Assembly: GCA_009881065.1 (NCBI GenBank)
Contig: WXFE01000051.1
Coordinates: forward strand, 1-32,078
DNA length: 32,078 bases
From: Bacteroidales bacterium
GTDB taxonomy: Bacteria; Bacteroidota; Bacteroidia; Bacteroidales; VadinHA17
Direction: 5' to 3'
The notes beneath the pieces were generated by a model. It did no database searches and had not been told where the DNA came from. It saw only the letters and a list, made by a program, of their open reading frames with translations. Below, piece after piece: positions 8,599 to 16,973 of the stretch (positions within the stretch are counted from its first letter, which is position 1; each line of letters begins with the position of its first letter). The translations under genes were made by a program, and so were the position numbers.

Positions 8599-8673
8599 GG
8601 CCCTATAGTTCAATGGATAGAACGCGGGTTTCCTAAACCTGAAATCCAGGTTCGATTCCTGGTGGGGCTACCA
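8599..8673 (+). tRNA. tRNA-Arg (anticodon CCU)
   Basis: The 75 bases fold as a complete cloverleaf. The acceptor stem GGCCCTA pairs with TGGGGCT (two G-U pairs), followed by discriminator A and an encoded CCA. The D-stem is GTTC/GAAC. The anticodon stem is CGGGT/ACCTG with loop TTCCTAA, giving anticodon CCT. The T-arm is CCAGG-TTCGATT-CCTGG. It reads AGG arginine codons, which are frequent in the genes of this window. It has its own promoter and a terminator downstream. Confidence 0.95.
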
Positions 8674-8707
8674 GTAAGTGCGGGAGTTGATGCAAATGCG
8701 AAAGCAG

Positions 8708-8731
8708 GAGCGTAGTTCCCGCTCTTTTTTT
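8708..8731 (+). terminator. Rho-independent terminator after tRNA-Arg
   Basis: GAGCG (8708-8712) pairs with CGCTC (8720-8724) around a seven-base loop, followed directly by seven T residues. It lies 35 bases after the tRNA. The remaining gap up to the convergent gene end at 8815 shows nothing else. Confidence 0.65.
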
Positions 8732-8814
8732 GTACTGGAGATCCTGACCTTACTGGGATTTCTCCTGAACATAGCCCCCGGGGTCTCTCTGGTTATTGGC
8801 TTCTTTCCCTGGTA

Positions 8815-10023
8815 TCAGGTCAGTAAAAACTCTTCAGGCACTTTTGTCAGGCGCGCTATGTCCTGTATCTTCCCTCTGACGTCAAATCCCGAATTGCACT
8901 TTACGCTGCATGATTCACAGTCAGCGCAGGGCACTGACGGCAGCCCTGATGCCTCCAGGGTGTTCCTTGCCTGCAGCAGGTTCCTGTATCCGTATGCATA
9001 CATATAACCCCGCATTATCGTTGGTATGTCAAGCCTGGCGGGGCACTGGGGCAGACACTCTCCGCACTGCTGGCAGTAGAGTCCTGTTTCTGAAAATGCA
9101 AGAGCGTTTTCAAGATCTGCAATCTCCTCTTCAGTCATCTTCAGGTTTTTGATCATTGCCAGGTTCTTCTGCATCTGTTCAACTGTTGTCATGCCGGAAA
9201 CGATTGTCGATATGTTGGCATTTTGCAAGACCCATTTCAACGCTGCGTCAGAATTGATTCCGGGTCCGCTCTTGTTCCGGAATGCACCGGCGGTAGTCTT
9301 CATTGCGACAATGCCCATCCCTGAAGCTACAGCCTTTGCGATGGCGTCGTCAAGAGCCTCCTTGTTCTGTGACTTGAAGTTGTATGAGATCATCGCGACA
9401 TCATAGATGCCGGTTGAGGCAGCTGCGATGAGTGTTTCCTCAATGCCGCCGTGTGAGGCTATGCCGGTAAATCTGACTTTACCCGACTCTTTGAGCTGTT
9501 CCATTGTCCTGAGAATCTCCTCGTTGCACACAGTCTCCTTTTTGGAAGCAAAGGGAAAGAGTATGATATCAATCTGTTCAAGCCCGAAACGCCTGAGGCT
9601 GCCTTCCGCCTTCTCCAGGTATGCCCTGGCATTGAACTTGTCACTTAGCAGGCCTGTGCGGTTATCGTGCTCGTTGCATGGAGCTGCAGTGGCCACAACG
9701 AAGGAGTCTCTGGGGAAATCCTTAAGTGCTTCGCCGACGATGATTTCGTTATTCCCCTCACCATAATAGGTGGCTGAGAAGAATAGTTTAATACCTGCAT
9801 TGTATGCCCCTTTGACAAAGCCGGGAGTAATTGTGCCACCTGCACCAAGACTGATAAGCGGTGCCTTTATTCCCGTACGGCCCAGCACTCTTGCCGGCAG
9901 GTCAGCCTGGGAGGCTGTTGCTGCAGCTGTAACGGGGGAGCCTTTTGTCACACCGGGGATCAATGCTGCTGCGGAAACACCCAGTAAGCCTTTCTTCAGA
10001 AATTCACGACGGTTGTTGTTCAT
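8815..10023 (-). CDS. Tat-exported aldo/keto reductase-like protein with two Fe-S cysteine clusters and a degraded catalytic tetrad
   Basis: The 402-residue protein begins with a twin-arginine signal (RREFLKK at 5-11, then a hydrophobic, alanine-rich stretch to about 34), so it should be exported folded with its cofactor. Residues 43-310 have the aldo/keto reductase fold pattern ([28 protein letters not shown]). The C-terminal part holds two CX2CX2CX3C clusters, Cys317/320/323/327 and Cys366/369/372/376, of a 4Fe-4S ferredoxin-like domain. By motif alignment the usual catalytic Asp (FDTA) is Phe82, the Lys (ATK) is Ala113, and the His after the DILYL-type strand is Pro157; only Tyr87 remains. 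Classical carbonyl reduction is therefore doubtful. It is divergent from fucU. Family is secure; function is unknown, perhaps electron transfer. Confidence 0.85.
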   Translation of the reverse strand: MNNNRREFLKKGLLGVSAAALIPGVTKGSPVTAAATASQADLPARVLGRTGIKAPLISLGAGGTITPGFVKGAYNAGIKLFFSATYYGEGNNEIIVGEALKDFPRDSFVVATAAPCNEHDNRTGLLSDKFNARAYLEKAEGSLRRFGLEQIDIILFPFASKKETVCNEEILRTMEQLKESGKVRFTGIASHGGIEETLIAAASTGIYDVAMISYNFKSQNKEALDDAIAKAVASGMGIVAMKTTAGAFRNKSGPGINSDAALKWVLQNANISTIVSGMTTVEQMQKNLAMIKNLKMTEEEIADLENALAFSETGLYCQQCGECLPQCPARLDIPTIMRGYMYAYGYRNLLQARNTLEASGLPSVPCADCESCSVKCNSGFDVRGKIQDIARLTKVPEEFLLT

Positions 10024-10188
10024 GATGCAGTTTTTTTGTTACAGAAGGTAATTCAGTCTCTTGTATTTAAAAATATCCATCTCCTGTTTGCTAATTTATC
10101 AAAAACTGAATATCAGATGCATTTACTGTCTGGCAATTTCCCCCGCTCCTCGGAAAATTGTAAATTCACGGAACAAAAAACAGGTATT

Positions 10189-10620
10189 ATGCTTAAAGGT
10201 ATTTCTCCCCTCATTTCTCCCGATCTGCTTAATGTGATGGCCCGGATGGGTCACGGTGACGAGCTGGTTCTGGCTGATGCCCACTTCCCTGGTGAAAGTA
10301 TCGCTAAAAGGGTTGTCAGGGCCGACGGCCTCCGCATTGCCGATCTTCTTGAGGCCATCATGCCGCTTTTCGAGCTTGACAGTTATGTGCCACACCCGCT
10401 TATCATGATGGAACCTGTTCCGGGCGATTCACTTGATCCCGGTGTTGAGATTTCATACCTGGAACGGATCATGAAAGAAGTACCGGTTGTTCCGCCCGTG
10501 AAAAGGATTGACCGGTTCGCCTTCTATGAACGTGCAGCCAAAGCTTTTGCCGTGGTAATGACCGGAGAGATTGCCAAATACGGGAATATTATTCTCATCA
10601 AGGGTGTAACACCCATGTAG
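10189..10620 (+). CDS. fucU: L-fucose mutarotase (FucU, RbsD/FucU family)
   Basis: The 143-residue protein is close in length and sequence to E. coli FucU as I recall it. Shared blocks are [25 protein letters not shown] (His22), [21 protein letters not shown] and the ending [13 protein letters not shown]. FucU interconverts the alpha and beta anomers of L-fucose in the cytoplasm. An in-frame upstream extension to 10036 is non-homologous, so I start at the ATG at 10189. No fucose isomerase, kinase or aldolase gene is in the window, so it is separated from its usual pathway partners. It is divergent from the aldo/keto reductase-like gene and ends at a strong terminator. The region 10024-10188 holds only weak promoter-like sequence. 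Confidence 0.92.
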   Translation: MLKGISPLISPDLLNVMARMGHGDELVLADAHFPGESIAKRVVRADGLRIADLLEAIMPLFELDSYVPHPLIMMEPVPGDSLDPGVEISYLERIMKEVPVVPPVKRIDRFAFYERAAKAFAVVMTGEIAKYGNIILIKGVTPM

Positions 10621-10623
10621 AAA

Positions 10624-10654
10624 AAAAGCCCCGGAACAAAAACCCGGGGCTTTT
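10624..10654. terminator. Strong bidirectional terminator between fucU and the susD-like gene
   Basis: AAAAGCCCCGG (10624-10634) pairs perfectly with CCGGGGCTTTT (10644-10654) around a nine-base loop. A run of seven A residues on one side and four T residues on the other lets it act in both directions. It begins three bases after the fucU stop and lies 55 bases beyond the end of the minus-strand susD-like gene. Confidence 0.9.
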
Positions 10655-10708
10655 ACCTGATAACCGGAACTCAACACCGGCAAGGTATCCCTCAAATCAC
10701 TAACCAAC

Positions 10709-12238
10709 CTATTTAAGTAACCACATAAGCTTGTTGATCTCATCATAACCCTCATACTGCCTGTTAAGGGCTTCAATGAGGTTTTCCCTGTTGTAATTGG
10801 TTTCCGATGAAGGATACAGCCACCTCATCGGGAGACCGTCCGGGTTGTTCTCGTTAAGGCTTGTTGCCGGATTAATCGGGAATTCGGGATAAGCGGTTCT
10901 CCTGTACTCAAAGTAGCTGTACTGTGCATCCTGCATAAAATTGAGGAGGTAACGCTGCATCCAGATCTGCTTCAGCTGATCTGCAGGATCAGCCTTGAAA
11001 GCAGCTTCGCCGGCGAAGTAACCGTCAATATATGCCTGGTTGATCGGCATAGTGTGTGCATAGTTACTGTTAACCGCAAGGAAATGCCCCAGAGCAGCTT
11101 TGACTCCCTGTTCATAGTACTCCTGTGCCGTACCTGAGGTGATCCATCCGAGGATTCTGGCCTCAGCGAGGATCAGCTGTTGTTCTGCGTAGGTCATAAG
11201 CCTGCGCGGCTCAGTGGCTTCCTCCTGAAGATAGCGTTTGTTCAGCAGGGAATAGATTCCGGCGCTGTGGCCGGCATTCATTGTGGCATAGTCAATTGAA
11301 ACATCAACACCGGTGTAGGCTTCCGGGTCATCCTGAGTAAAGCCGGCAATTATCTGGGCTGCCGCAGGCTCTGCATAATAAAACATGCGCCTGTCATTCA
11401 GGAGTTTGAGATTGTCAACCAGCAGTGAGCTCATGACAGTTCTGCTGGTAAAGAGGTCATTGGTGCCGGATAACGGGTGCTTGTTCTGGGTTGAATAATT
11501 CACGCCCAGAAAACCTGTGGAAGGTTGCATCAGATAACCTGCATTAACGATCTCGGCGAAGCGTGATTTTACATTGAGCATGCTGGTATTCTCCTTCTTG
11601 CTCAGGGTCATCAGTATCTTGAGTGCGGTTGCATTCACAGCCCTGCGCCACTTATCCGGGTCACCATTGAAAGGTGTAGGATCGCCGTTGAAGGCTACCC
11701 CCTGGGCAAAGTACTGGTCGGCAGCTTTCAGGTCGTCGAGGATTCCAAGGAATATCTGCTCCTGGGTATCATATTCCGGCCTGTACAGCCCTTCAGCTCC
11801 TTTATTGGCCTGAGAGTAGGGCATGTCACCGGTTTCCATTGTCAGCCTGAAGAACCTGTAGGCTTTTACAAAGCTTGCAACACCCTTGTATGAGTTTTCC
11901 ATAATTGTGCCTTTAGCCTCTTCAAGCATCTGTTCAATATTGGGAAGAATCAGCAGTCCGCCGAAGTCAGTTGCACCAATTGTGTTATACTGTGTTCCCA
12001 GCTGTCCTTCATTGGCATAGCCGACATATTTGGGCAGGGCATTGTCTGATATCATGACCTTGCCGTCGCGGCCGCTGAAGGAGGTTACATTCAGGATTGC
12101 CCGGGTGCATAGCATGGATGCACTCGCTTTTGTAGTTTTGTTAGGATCAGTATTGTATTCCTCGAATTTGTTGCAACCGGCGAAAATGAGGGCCATTGCC
12201 ATCACGAGGAGCATTATCTTTTTCATCTTTTTCATCAT
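10709..12238 (-). CDS. SusD-like outer-membrane substrate-binding lipoprotein (SusD-like_2 type)
   Basis: I place the start at 12238 (509 residues); a frame to 12265 adds residues upstream of a normal signal peptide. The hydrophobic stretch ends in FAGC with lipid-anchored Cys22, followed by NKFEEYN, whose acidic residues resemble the surface-export signal of Bacteroidota lipoproteins. The DPNKTTKAS start and the C-terminal PSSETNYNRENLIEALN block fit the SusD-like_2 (PF12771-type) branch. It should cap the SusC-like barrel on the cell surface and deliver ligand to it. Its gene begins 16 bases after the susC-like stop, so the two are co-transcribed. The specific ligand cannot be told, and no glycoside hydrolase is encoded in this operon. 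Confidence 0.92.
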   Translation of the reverse strand: MMKKMKKIMLLVMAMALIFAGCNKFEEYNTDPNKTTKASASMLCTRAILNVTSFSGRDGKVMISDNALPKYVGYANEGQLGTQYNTIGATDFGGLLILPNIEQMLEEAKGTIMENSYKGVASFVKAYRFFRLTMETGDMPYSQANKGAEGLYRPEYDTQEQIFLGILDDLKAADQYFAQGVAFNGDPTPFNGDPDKWRRAVNATALKILMTLSKKENTSMLNVKSRFAEIVNAGYLMQPSTGFLGVNYSTQNKHPLSGTNDLFTSRTVMSSLLVDNLKLLNDRRMFYYAEPAAAQIIAGFTQDDPEAYTGVDVSIDYATMNAGHSAGIYSLLNKRYLQEEATEPRRLMTYAEQQLILAEARILGWITSGTAQEYYEQGVKAALGHFLAVNSNYAHTMPINQAYIDGYFAGEAAFKADPADQLKQIWMQRYLLNFMQDAQYSYFEYRRTAYPEFPINPATSLNENNPDGLPMRWLYPSSETNYNRENLIEALNRQYEGYDEINKLMWLLK

Positions 12239-12254
12239 TCTGCTTTTTAAATGA

Positions 12255-15200
12255 TTAGAAACCAATCTTCAGGTTCAACCCCAGGTATCTCACTGCCGGG
12301 TCAATAAAGTTTTCTGAGCCTCCGTCAGGGTCTGAATACTTGAACTGTTTTGCCCAAAGGAACACGTTCTGGCCGATGGCAGAGACGGAAACTCCGTTAA
12401 TGCCCAGCCTGCTACAGAGTTCCTGTGGCAGACGGTAAGTGAGGGCCACTTCCCTTATCTTGAAGAAGGTGGTGTTATATGCATCTATGGTTGAAGGTGC
12501 TCCTCCCCAGGCTGTACCCTTATGCAGGGCTTCGGTGTAGGTTTTATAAGTAACTGCAACATCATTGGGGGCATACACCCTGGTGTCACTTGTAATATTA
12601 CCGTATGTGTCATATGTGACAGATCCTTCTACAACTTTGACACCTGCACCGATATAATTTTTTGTGCCGGGCTGTGTGGCATCAAGGTAGCGTTCAGGGG
12701 CCAATGAACCGGGATGTGAGCCGGCTCTCCACATGTACATCTCGGTAGTGGTTTGTGCTATACCACCAACCCTTCCGTCGGCAGAGACCGTAAGTGTCCA
12801 GTTCCGGTACCTTACGGTGTTGCTCAGGCCCCATATCCAGTCAGGATCATAGTTGCCAAATTTGGAATCGTACCCTGAGTAGAGGGGAAGGCCGTTATTA
12901 TGAATAATGTTTCCTTCAGGATCTTTCTGATAGTCTCTCAGCACATAGTGGTCTGTTCTGGCGCCTACCTGTACCCATGGCTTGTCAGCGGAGTGGAGAG
13001 AGTCAAGCTGCAGGTAATATGTTGCATAGGTTGACCAGTTGAAACCCATGTCCCACTGCCAGTTTTCTGATCTGACCGGTGTCACCTTTGCCTCAATCTC
13101 AAGGCCTTTTCTGGCCCACTCCTCATCTATGTTCAGCAGCCTGTTGGAGAATCCTGAGGCGGGTGTTATGGGTGCATATTTTATAAAGTCATACATTCTC
13201 TTCCTGTACCAGGTGACATCAACCGAGGCCCTGTTATTGAATATGTTAACCATTGTTCCGATCTCGAAGGTTTCTGCTGATTCGGGAAGAAGGTCAGCTC
13301 CCCTGATAGTTGTTGGCAGGGATGCCGCGCTGAGAGAACCCCACGCATTGTTGGTGATGGAATAGACTGAATTGATATCAAACACATTGGCCGGCTTCTT
13401 GTAGGAGGTCCATGAGCTGCGGATTTTCCAGAGTGAGAGCCACTCTATCTCCGGCAACAGGTTTGATGCAATGAAGCTTCCTGAAACAGAGGGATAGAGA
13501 TAGGACCTTGTTGTTTTCGATAAGGTTGAGCTCCAGTCGTTTCTCAGGGTTGCCTCTGCGTAAACAAGGCTTTTCCATGAGAGAGCCAGGCGGCCGTAGA
13601 GGCTGTTTACCTGCTGGCGGCTGAGAGTTGATCCCACCACTGCAGGGTTGATGGAGGCCTTGAGGGAATAGAATCCGGGGATAGAGAGGCCACCCTGTGT
13701 CCTTGCCTCAATCCCGTCATCCTGACGGAAGAAGATTGTGCCACCTGCCAGGGCGCTGACAGTAAAGTTATTGAAAGATTTGTCAGCTGTCAGCATCAGG
13801 TCATTGTTTATACTATAGCCCCTGCTGAGGCCGAGGTTGTATGATCCTCTCTGGGATTCACCCCATATCTGGCTTCCTCCCGGGATGACAGTAGAGCTTC
13901 CTCCGCCCTGGAAAGAGCCCTTGGAGATCCTTACCTCCTGACGGTCACTGTAGATGTCATATCCGGCTCGGACGATTGCCTTAAGCCATGGCATGATGTC
14001 ATATCCCATGTCAAGGCTGACATTGAAGACATCCTTGTTGACACTGCGAATCCTCTCGTACCTGTCGAAATAAGGGTTGTTGTTGGTGCTGGTATAACTG
14101 CTGTTCTGCACCTCATCAGGCACTACCCAGTAATCTTTGTAATCCCTTATGTCATAGTCAGGAGCAGACCATACCAGGATGTTGTACATCGGGTCATATC
14201 CGGTATATCCGCTGAAGCCAACGTTAGGGGAGTTTTGCTTGTTGTATGCGATTGAGGAAGAAAGCGAGAATCTGTTAATTTTCATATCACCGCCAATGGT
14301 GTATGTCATCTTGTTGAACATGGAGTTCGGATACTGTCCTTTGTTCTGCACGGTTGTTGCCGATGCCCTGAGGCTGCCGAGGTCACTCTGCTGTACAATG
14401 CTTATGTTGTTGTTCAGCACGAAGCCCTGTTCGAGGAAGTTCTTGAAGTTGTCCTTGCCGGCTGGCAGGTAGGGCAGAAGCTTCAATGATTTCGAAACCG
14501 GATCCCATTGAATGATTTCCCTGCCATCAAGGGGCACACCCCATGATCCGTCGCCGGAGCGGGCATAAGTGTTTGTAGAGGTGTTTACTACGCGGCCATA
14601 GGTTGACTGAGTCTCCGGGATTGCCAGGTATCCGGCAGTAAACATAGTACTACTGTTAAGAGTAACAGTGAGTCCGTTTTTGTCGGCACCCCGTCTGGTT
14701 GTAACCATAATTGCTCCGCCGGAGCCTCTTGATCCATAAAGTGCAGTAGCGGTAGCTCCCTTGAGCACACTTATATTTTCAATATCATCAGAGGGCAGGT
14801 CACGGAGGGACATATTGCCGTATGGGACCCCATCAATAACGAGCAACGGTTTTTCTCCACGGACAAGTATTTCAGGTTCAGCGCTGAATTCAGAACTGTT
14901 TTTGATCAGCATGCCTGCCACTTTTCCGGTCAGCGAAGTGCCCATGTCAACACCTTTGACGGTTGAGACTACATCGCCGGAGACTTTCTGAACTGCATAG
15001 CCCAGCGCCTTTTCTTCCCTTTTTATACCGAGGGCAGTTACGACGACCGCATCCAACCCTATGAGTTCTTCGCTAAGAACTATGTTGAACAGAGTTTGTG
15101 ATCCGACCAGGATCTCTTCGGTTTTCATACCGATGAATGAGAAGATCAGGATGTCAGTTGGCTGGACATTGTCAAGTGAGAAACTGCCGTCCATGGCGGT

Positions 15201-15683
15201 TGCCGTTCCGAGTATCTTTCCCTTAACGGTCACTGTAACACCGGGAATCGGTTCGCCGTTCGGGTTTGTCACCTTTCCTGTTACTCTCTGCTGTAGTTCA
15301 GCAGTTGTTTCGGCCAGGTAACCAGGGGCAAGGATTATCTTGCGGTCTATGATCGTATGGGTAACGTCAGTACCGGCGAACAATTTGTCCAGAACTACTT
15401 CAATCAGTTGATTATCTACTGAAACAGAAACTATCCGGTCAGTGTCAAGAAGCTTTTCATTATAGAGGAAGAAGAATTCCGTCTCCTCCTCGATCTTGTC
15501 GAGTACTGTCACAAGCCTGGTATCGGTCATGTTCAGTGTCACTCTTGTCTTCTGGGAATATGCGTCAGTTGCATACACCTGCATGATACCGAGCAGCAGA
15601 AGTCCGATTGCTATGCGCATTGTTAGAAAGATTTTTTTCAGGGGCCGGTTAAGCACCCACCCCCCGGGGTTGTTTTTTTTCAT
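12255..15683 (-). CDS. SusC-like TonB-dependent transporter with N-terminal STN signalling domain
   Basis: With the ATG at 15683 the protein has 1142 residues. A signal peptide spans about 20-44 (VYATDAYSQ). An STN (secretin/TonB N-terminal) domain lies near 48-118, a carboxypeptidase-regulatory-like domain near 133-215 (GKVTNPNGEPIPGVTVTVKG), a TonB plug near 225-345 (LLVIDGVPYG; ISVLKGATATALYGSRGSGG), and a beta-barrel to the terminal ...LKIGF. The STN domain lets SusC proteins pass the ligand signal to a FecR anti-sigma factor, and such a factor is encoded directly upstream with its sigma factor. This is a trans-envelope signalling uptake system of the outer membrane. A 33-base longer frame adds residues before the MKK start and is disfavoured. 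Substrate unknown. Confidence 0.93.
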   Translation of the reverse strand: MKKNNPGGWVLNRPLKKIFLTMRIAIGLLLLGIMQVYATDAYSQKTRVTLNMTDTRLVTVLDKIEEETEFFFLYNEKLLDTDRIVSVSVDNQLIEVVLDKLFAGTDVTHTIIDRKIILAPGYLAETTAELQQRVTGKVTNPNGEPIPGVTVTVKGKILGTATAMDGSFSLDNVQPTDILIFSFIGMKTEEILVGSQTLFNIVLSEELIGLDAVVVTALGIKREEKALGYAVQKVSGDVVSTVKGVDMGTSLTGKVAGMLIKNSSEFSAEPEILVRGEKPLLVIDGVPYGNMSLRDLPSDDIENISVLKGATATALYGSRGSGGAIMVTTRRGADKNGLTVTLNSSTMFTAGYLAIPETQSTYGRVVNTSTNTYARSGDGSWGVPLDGREIIQWDPVSKSLKLLPYLPAGKDNFKNFLEQGFVLNNNISIVQQSDLGSLRASATTVQNKGQYPNSMFNKMTYTIGGDMKINRFSLSSSIAYNKQNSPNVGFSGYTGYDPMYNILVWSAPDYDIRDYKDYWVVPDEVQNSSYTSTNNNPYFDRYERIRSVNKDVFNVSLDMGYDIMPWLKAIVRAGYDIYSDRQEVRISKGSFQGGGSSTVIPGGSQIWGESQRGSYNLGLSRGYSINNDLMLTADKSFNNFTVSALAGGTIFFRQDDGIEARTQGGLSIPGFYSLKASINPAVVGSTLSRQQVNSLYGRLALSWKSLVYAEATLRNDWSSTLSKTTRSYLYPSVSGSFIASNLLPEIEWLSLWKIRSSWTSYKKPANVFDINSVYSITNNAWGSLSAASLPTTIRGADLLPESAETFEIGTMVNIFNNRASVDVTWYRKRMYDFIKYAPITPASGFSNRLLNIDEEWARKGLEIEAKVTPVRSENWQWDMGFNWSTYATYYLQLDSLHSADKPWVQVGARTDHYVLRDYQKDPEGNIIHNNGLPLYSGYDSKFGNYDPDWIWGLSNTVRYRNWTLTVSADGRVGGIAQTTTEMYMWRAGSHPGSLAPERYLDATQPGTKNYIGAGVKVVEGSVTYDTYGNITSDTRVYAPNDVAVTYKTYTEALHKGTAWGGAPSTIDAYNTTFFKIREVALTYRLPQELCSRLGINGVSVSAIGQNVFLWAKQFKYSDPDGGSENFIDPAVRYLGLNLKIGF

Positions 15684-15690
15684 AACTTTG
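15683..15690 (+). promoter_or_regulatory. Plus-strand -7 element (TAACTTTG) antisense to the susC-like start
   Basis: This octamer matches TAnnTTTG exactly on the strand opposite the susC-like gene and overlaps its start codon. No TTTG lies at the usual spacing upstream, so it is half a promoter. It points toward the terminator hairpin at 15732. Confidence 0.3.
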
Positions 15691-15696
15691 AAAGTT

Positions 15697-15763
15697 TTCA
15701 GGTTAAAAAATATCATTCAAGGATGTTTTTTAAGGAAATCGTTGCCGCGATTTCCTTTTTTTT
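15697..15763 (+). ncRNA. Candidate antisense small RNA across the susC-like leader
   Basis: A plus-strand transcript starting about 7 bases after the TAACTTTG element and ending at the hairpin with its T-run would be about 67 bases long. It would be complementary to the susC-like mRNA leader. This is the position of the cis-encoded antisense RNAs (DonS type) described in Bacteroides sigma/anti-sigma-regulated Sus loci. The promoter match is partial and no expression data are available, so it is a hypothesis. Confidence 0.35.
15732..15763 (+). terminator. Plus-strand intrinsic terminator inside the susC-like leader
   Basis: AAGGAAATCG (15732-15741) pairs perfectly with CGATTTCCTT (15748-15757) around a six-base loop and runs into T residues up to 15763. 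On the minus strand the hairpin is followed by A residues, so it can terminate only plus-strand transcripts. No plus-strand protein gene ends here. Confidence 0.7.
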
Positions 15764-15818
15764 CAGGTTAAGGGCTCTCTGTTTTTTTCATGGGCTCAGT
15801 GATTTGGTTAAAGGGTTA

Positions 15819-16856
15819 TTATTTAAGATAGATTTTTACAATGCTCCTGGTATATGTTGAATCTTCTGCCAGATACCGGGGTGTTATTTCATACCTTATA
15901 GGCGAGGTCATTCCCAGGAATTTAAGAACCTCTTCGAGTGAGTCATCCTCAAAAGTAGCGCGGAAGGAGTACTTCTCAAGATCTTTGTCCATAAGCTCAA
16001 CCTTTACATTATACCATCTTTCTATTCTCCTTGCCACTTCTGACATGACATCACCCCTGAAGACCAGCTTTCCGGTGGTCCACGAAGAATACCTGGAAGG
16101 ATCGGTTGAGCTCCTTGTCACCTTGCCGTTTTCATAAACAAGTCTTTCTGAAGGATTCATTACCACTCCTTCCTTATAATGCCCGCATCTGACCAGCACT
16201 TTCCCTCTTTCAAGCACCACCTCGGTATAATTTTCTTCCTGGTAGGCGCTTACGTTAAAAGCTGTGCCCAGAACAGTGAGGTCAAGGTTTCCTGCATTAA
16301 CAGTAAAGGGGTGTTTCTGGTCAGGCGCCACTTCGAACCATGCTTCACCTGTCAGGGCAACGGACCGGTTTTTTGTAAAGGGCATTGAATATGCAAGGGT
16401 TGACCCGCTGTTGAGCATCCCTTCCGTACCATCAGGAAGCAGAAATGATACCCGCGAGCCGGCAGGCGCATAGATGGAGGCAGTTGACAGAATACCATCG
16501 TTGCCGGTCTTGTCATGGAAAAGCAGGAAGCCTGCCCCTGCAAGCAACGGAATCATAATGGCCGCGGCAATTCTTGTATTGAGTGCCATGAATCTTATTG
16601 CGGGTTTCCTGACTTCGTCATACTCTTTAAGTCTGATCTGGTGGTGTATAGTGTCAAGGAGAGGTGATAAATCCACTTCAGGGTCACCTTCGCCCTTAGC
16701 AAAAACATTCCAGTCCTCTTCAAGCATCCTTTTCAGGTTCCTGTTGCCTGCTCCGGCAGCCATGATGGAGATTGCCTCATTTTGTTCAGCCTCTCCGGAG
16801 GTGCCGTCAATATATCCTGTAAGTATCTCCCGCTCTCTTTTATTCATCAATGTCAT
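15819..16856 (-). CDS. FecR-family anti-sigma factor
   Basis: The 345-residue protein has an N-terminal cytoplasmic anti-sigma segment (1-90), one membrane helix near 93-113, a periplasmic FecR domain near 125-220 (APAGSRVSFLLPDGT; ALTGEAWFEVA; VLGTAFNVSAY), and a C-terminal DUF4974-type STN-like part near 250-345 (MSEVARRIERWYNVKVEL). It would hold the neighbouring ECF sigma factor at the inner membrane and release it when the STN domain of the SusC-like transporter signals ligand binding. It lies between the sigma gene and the susC-like gene on the same strand, with 117 bases upstream and 135 bases downstream. An ATG at 16847 is an alternative start. The gap 16857-16973 shows no clear regulatory element. 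Confidence 0.92.
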   Translation of the reverse strand: MTLMNKREREILTGYIDGTSGEAEQNEAISIMAAGAGNRNLKRMLEEDWNVFAKGEGDPEVDLSPLLDTIHHQIRLKEYDEVRKPAIRFMALNTRIAAAIMIPLLAGAGFLLFHDKTGNDGILSTASIYAPAGSRVSFLLPDGTEGMLNSGSTLAYSMPFTKNRSVALTGEAWFEVAPDQKHPFTVNAGNLDLTVLGTAFNVSAYQEENYTEVVLERGKVLVRCGHYKEGVVMNPSERLVYENGKVTRSSTDPSRYSSWTTGKLVFRGDVMSEVARRIERWYNVKVELMDKDLEKYSFRATFEDDSLEEVLKFLGMTSPIRYEITPRYLAEDSTYTRSIVKIYLK

Positions 16857-16973
16857 CAGAAGTTTTTTGTGTTACCCGGAGTTTTTACCCTTTCCACAAC
16901 AGTAATACCCGTGACGGGCTAAATTCTCATATAAAAAAGATGAAAATATTTCTGACAGACCTCCCGGAGACAG

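Larger units (their letters stand above)
15695..15771. repeat. 12-bp direct repeat TTTTCAGGTTAA flanking the leader hairpin
   Basis: The 12 bases at 15695-15706 recur exactly at 15760-15771, 65 bases apart, one on each side of the hairpin. On the susC-sense strand they read TTAACCTGAAAA. They could be a regulator or ECF-sigma recognition site, or trace a small duplication. Confidence 0.5.

Noticed and set aside
8599..8673. tRNA gene as an integration site for a mobile element
   Set aside because: No integrase lies nearby and no repeat of the tRNA 3' end was noticed in the window.
10036..10188. N-terminal extension of fucU
   Set aside because: The extra residues do not match the family, while the ATG at 10189 begins exactly where known FucU proteins begin.
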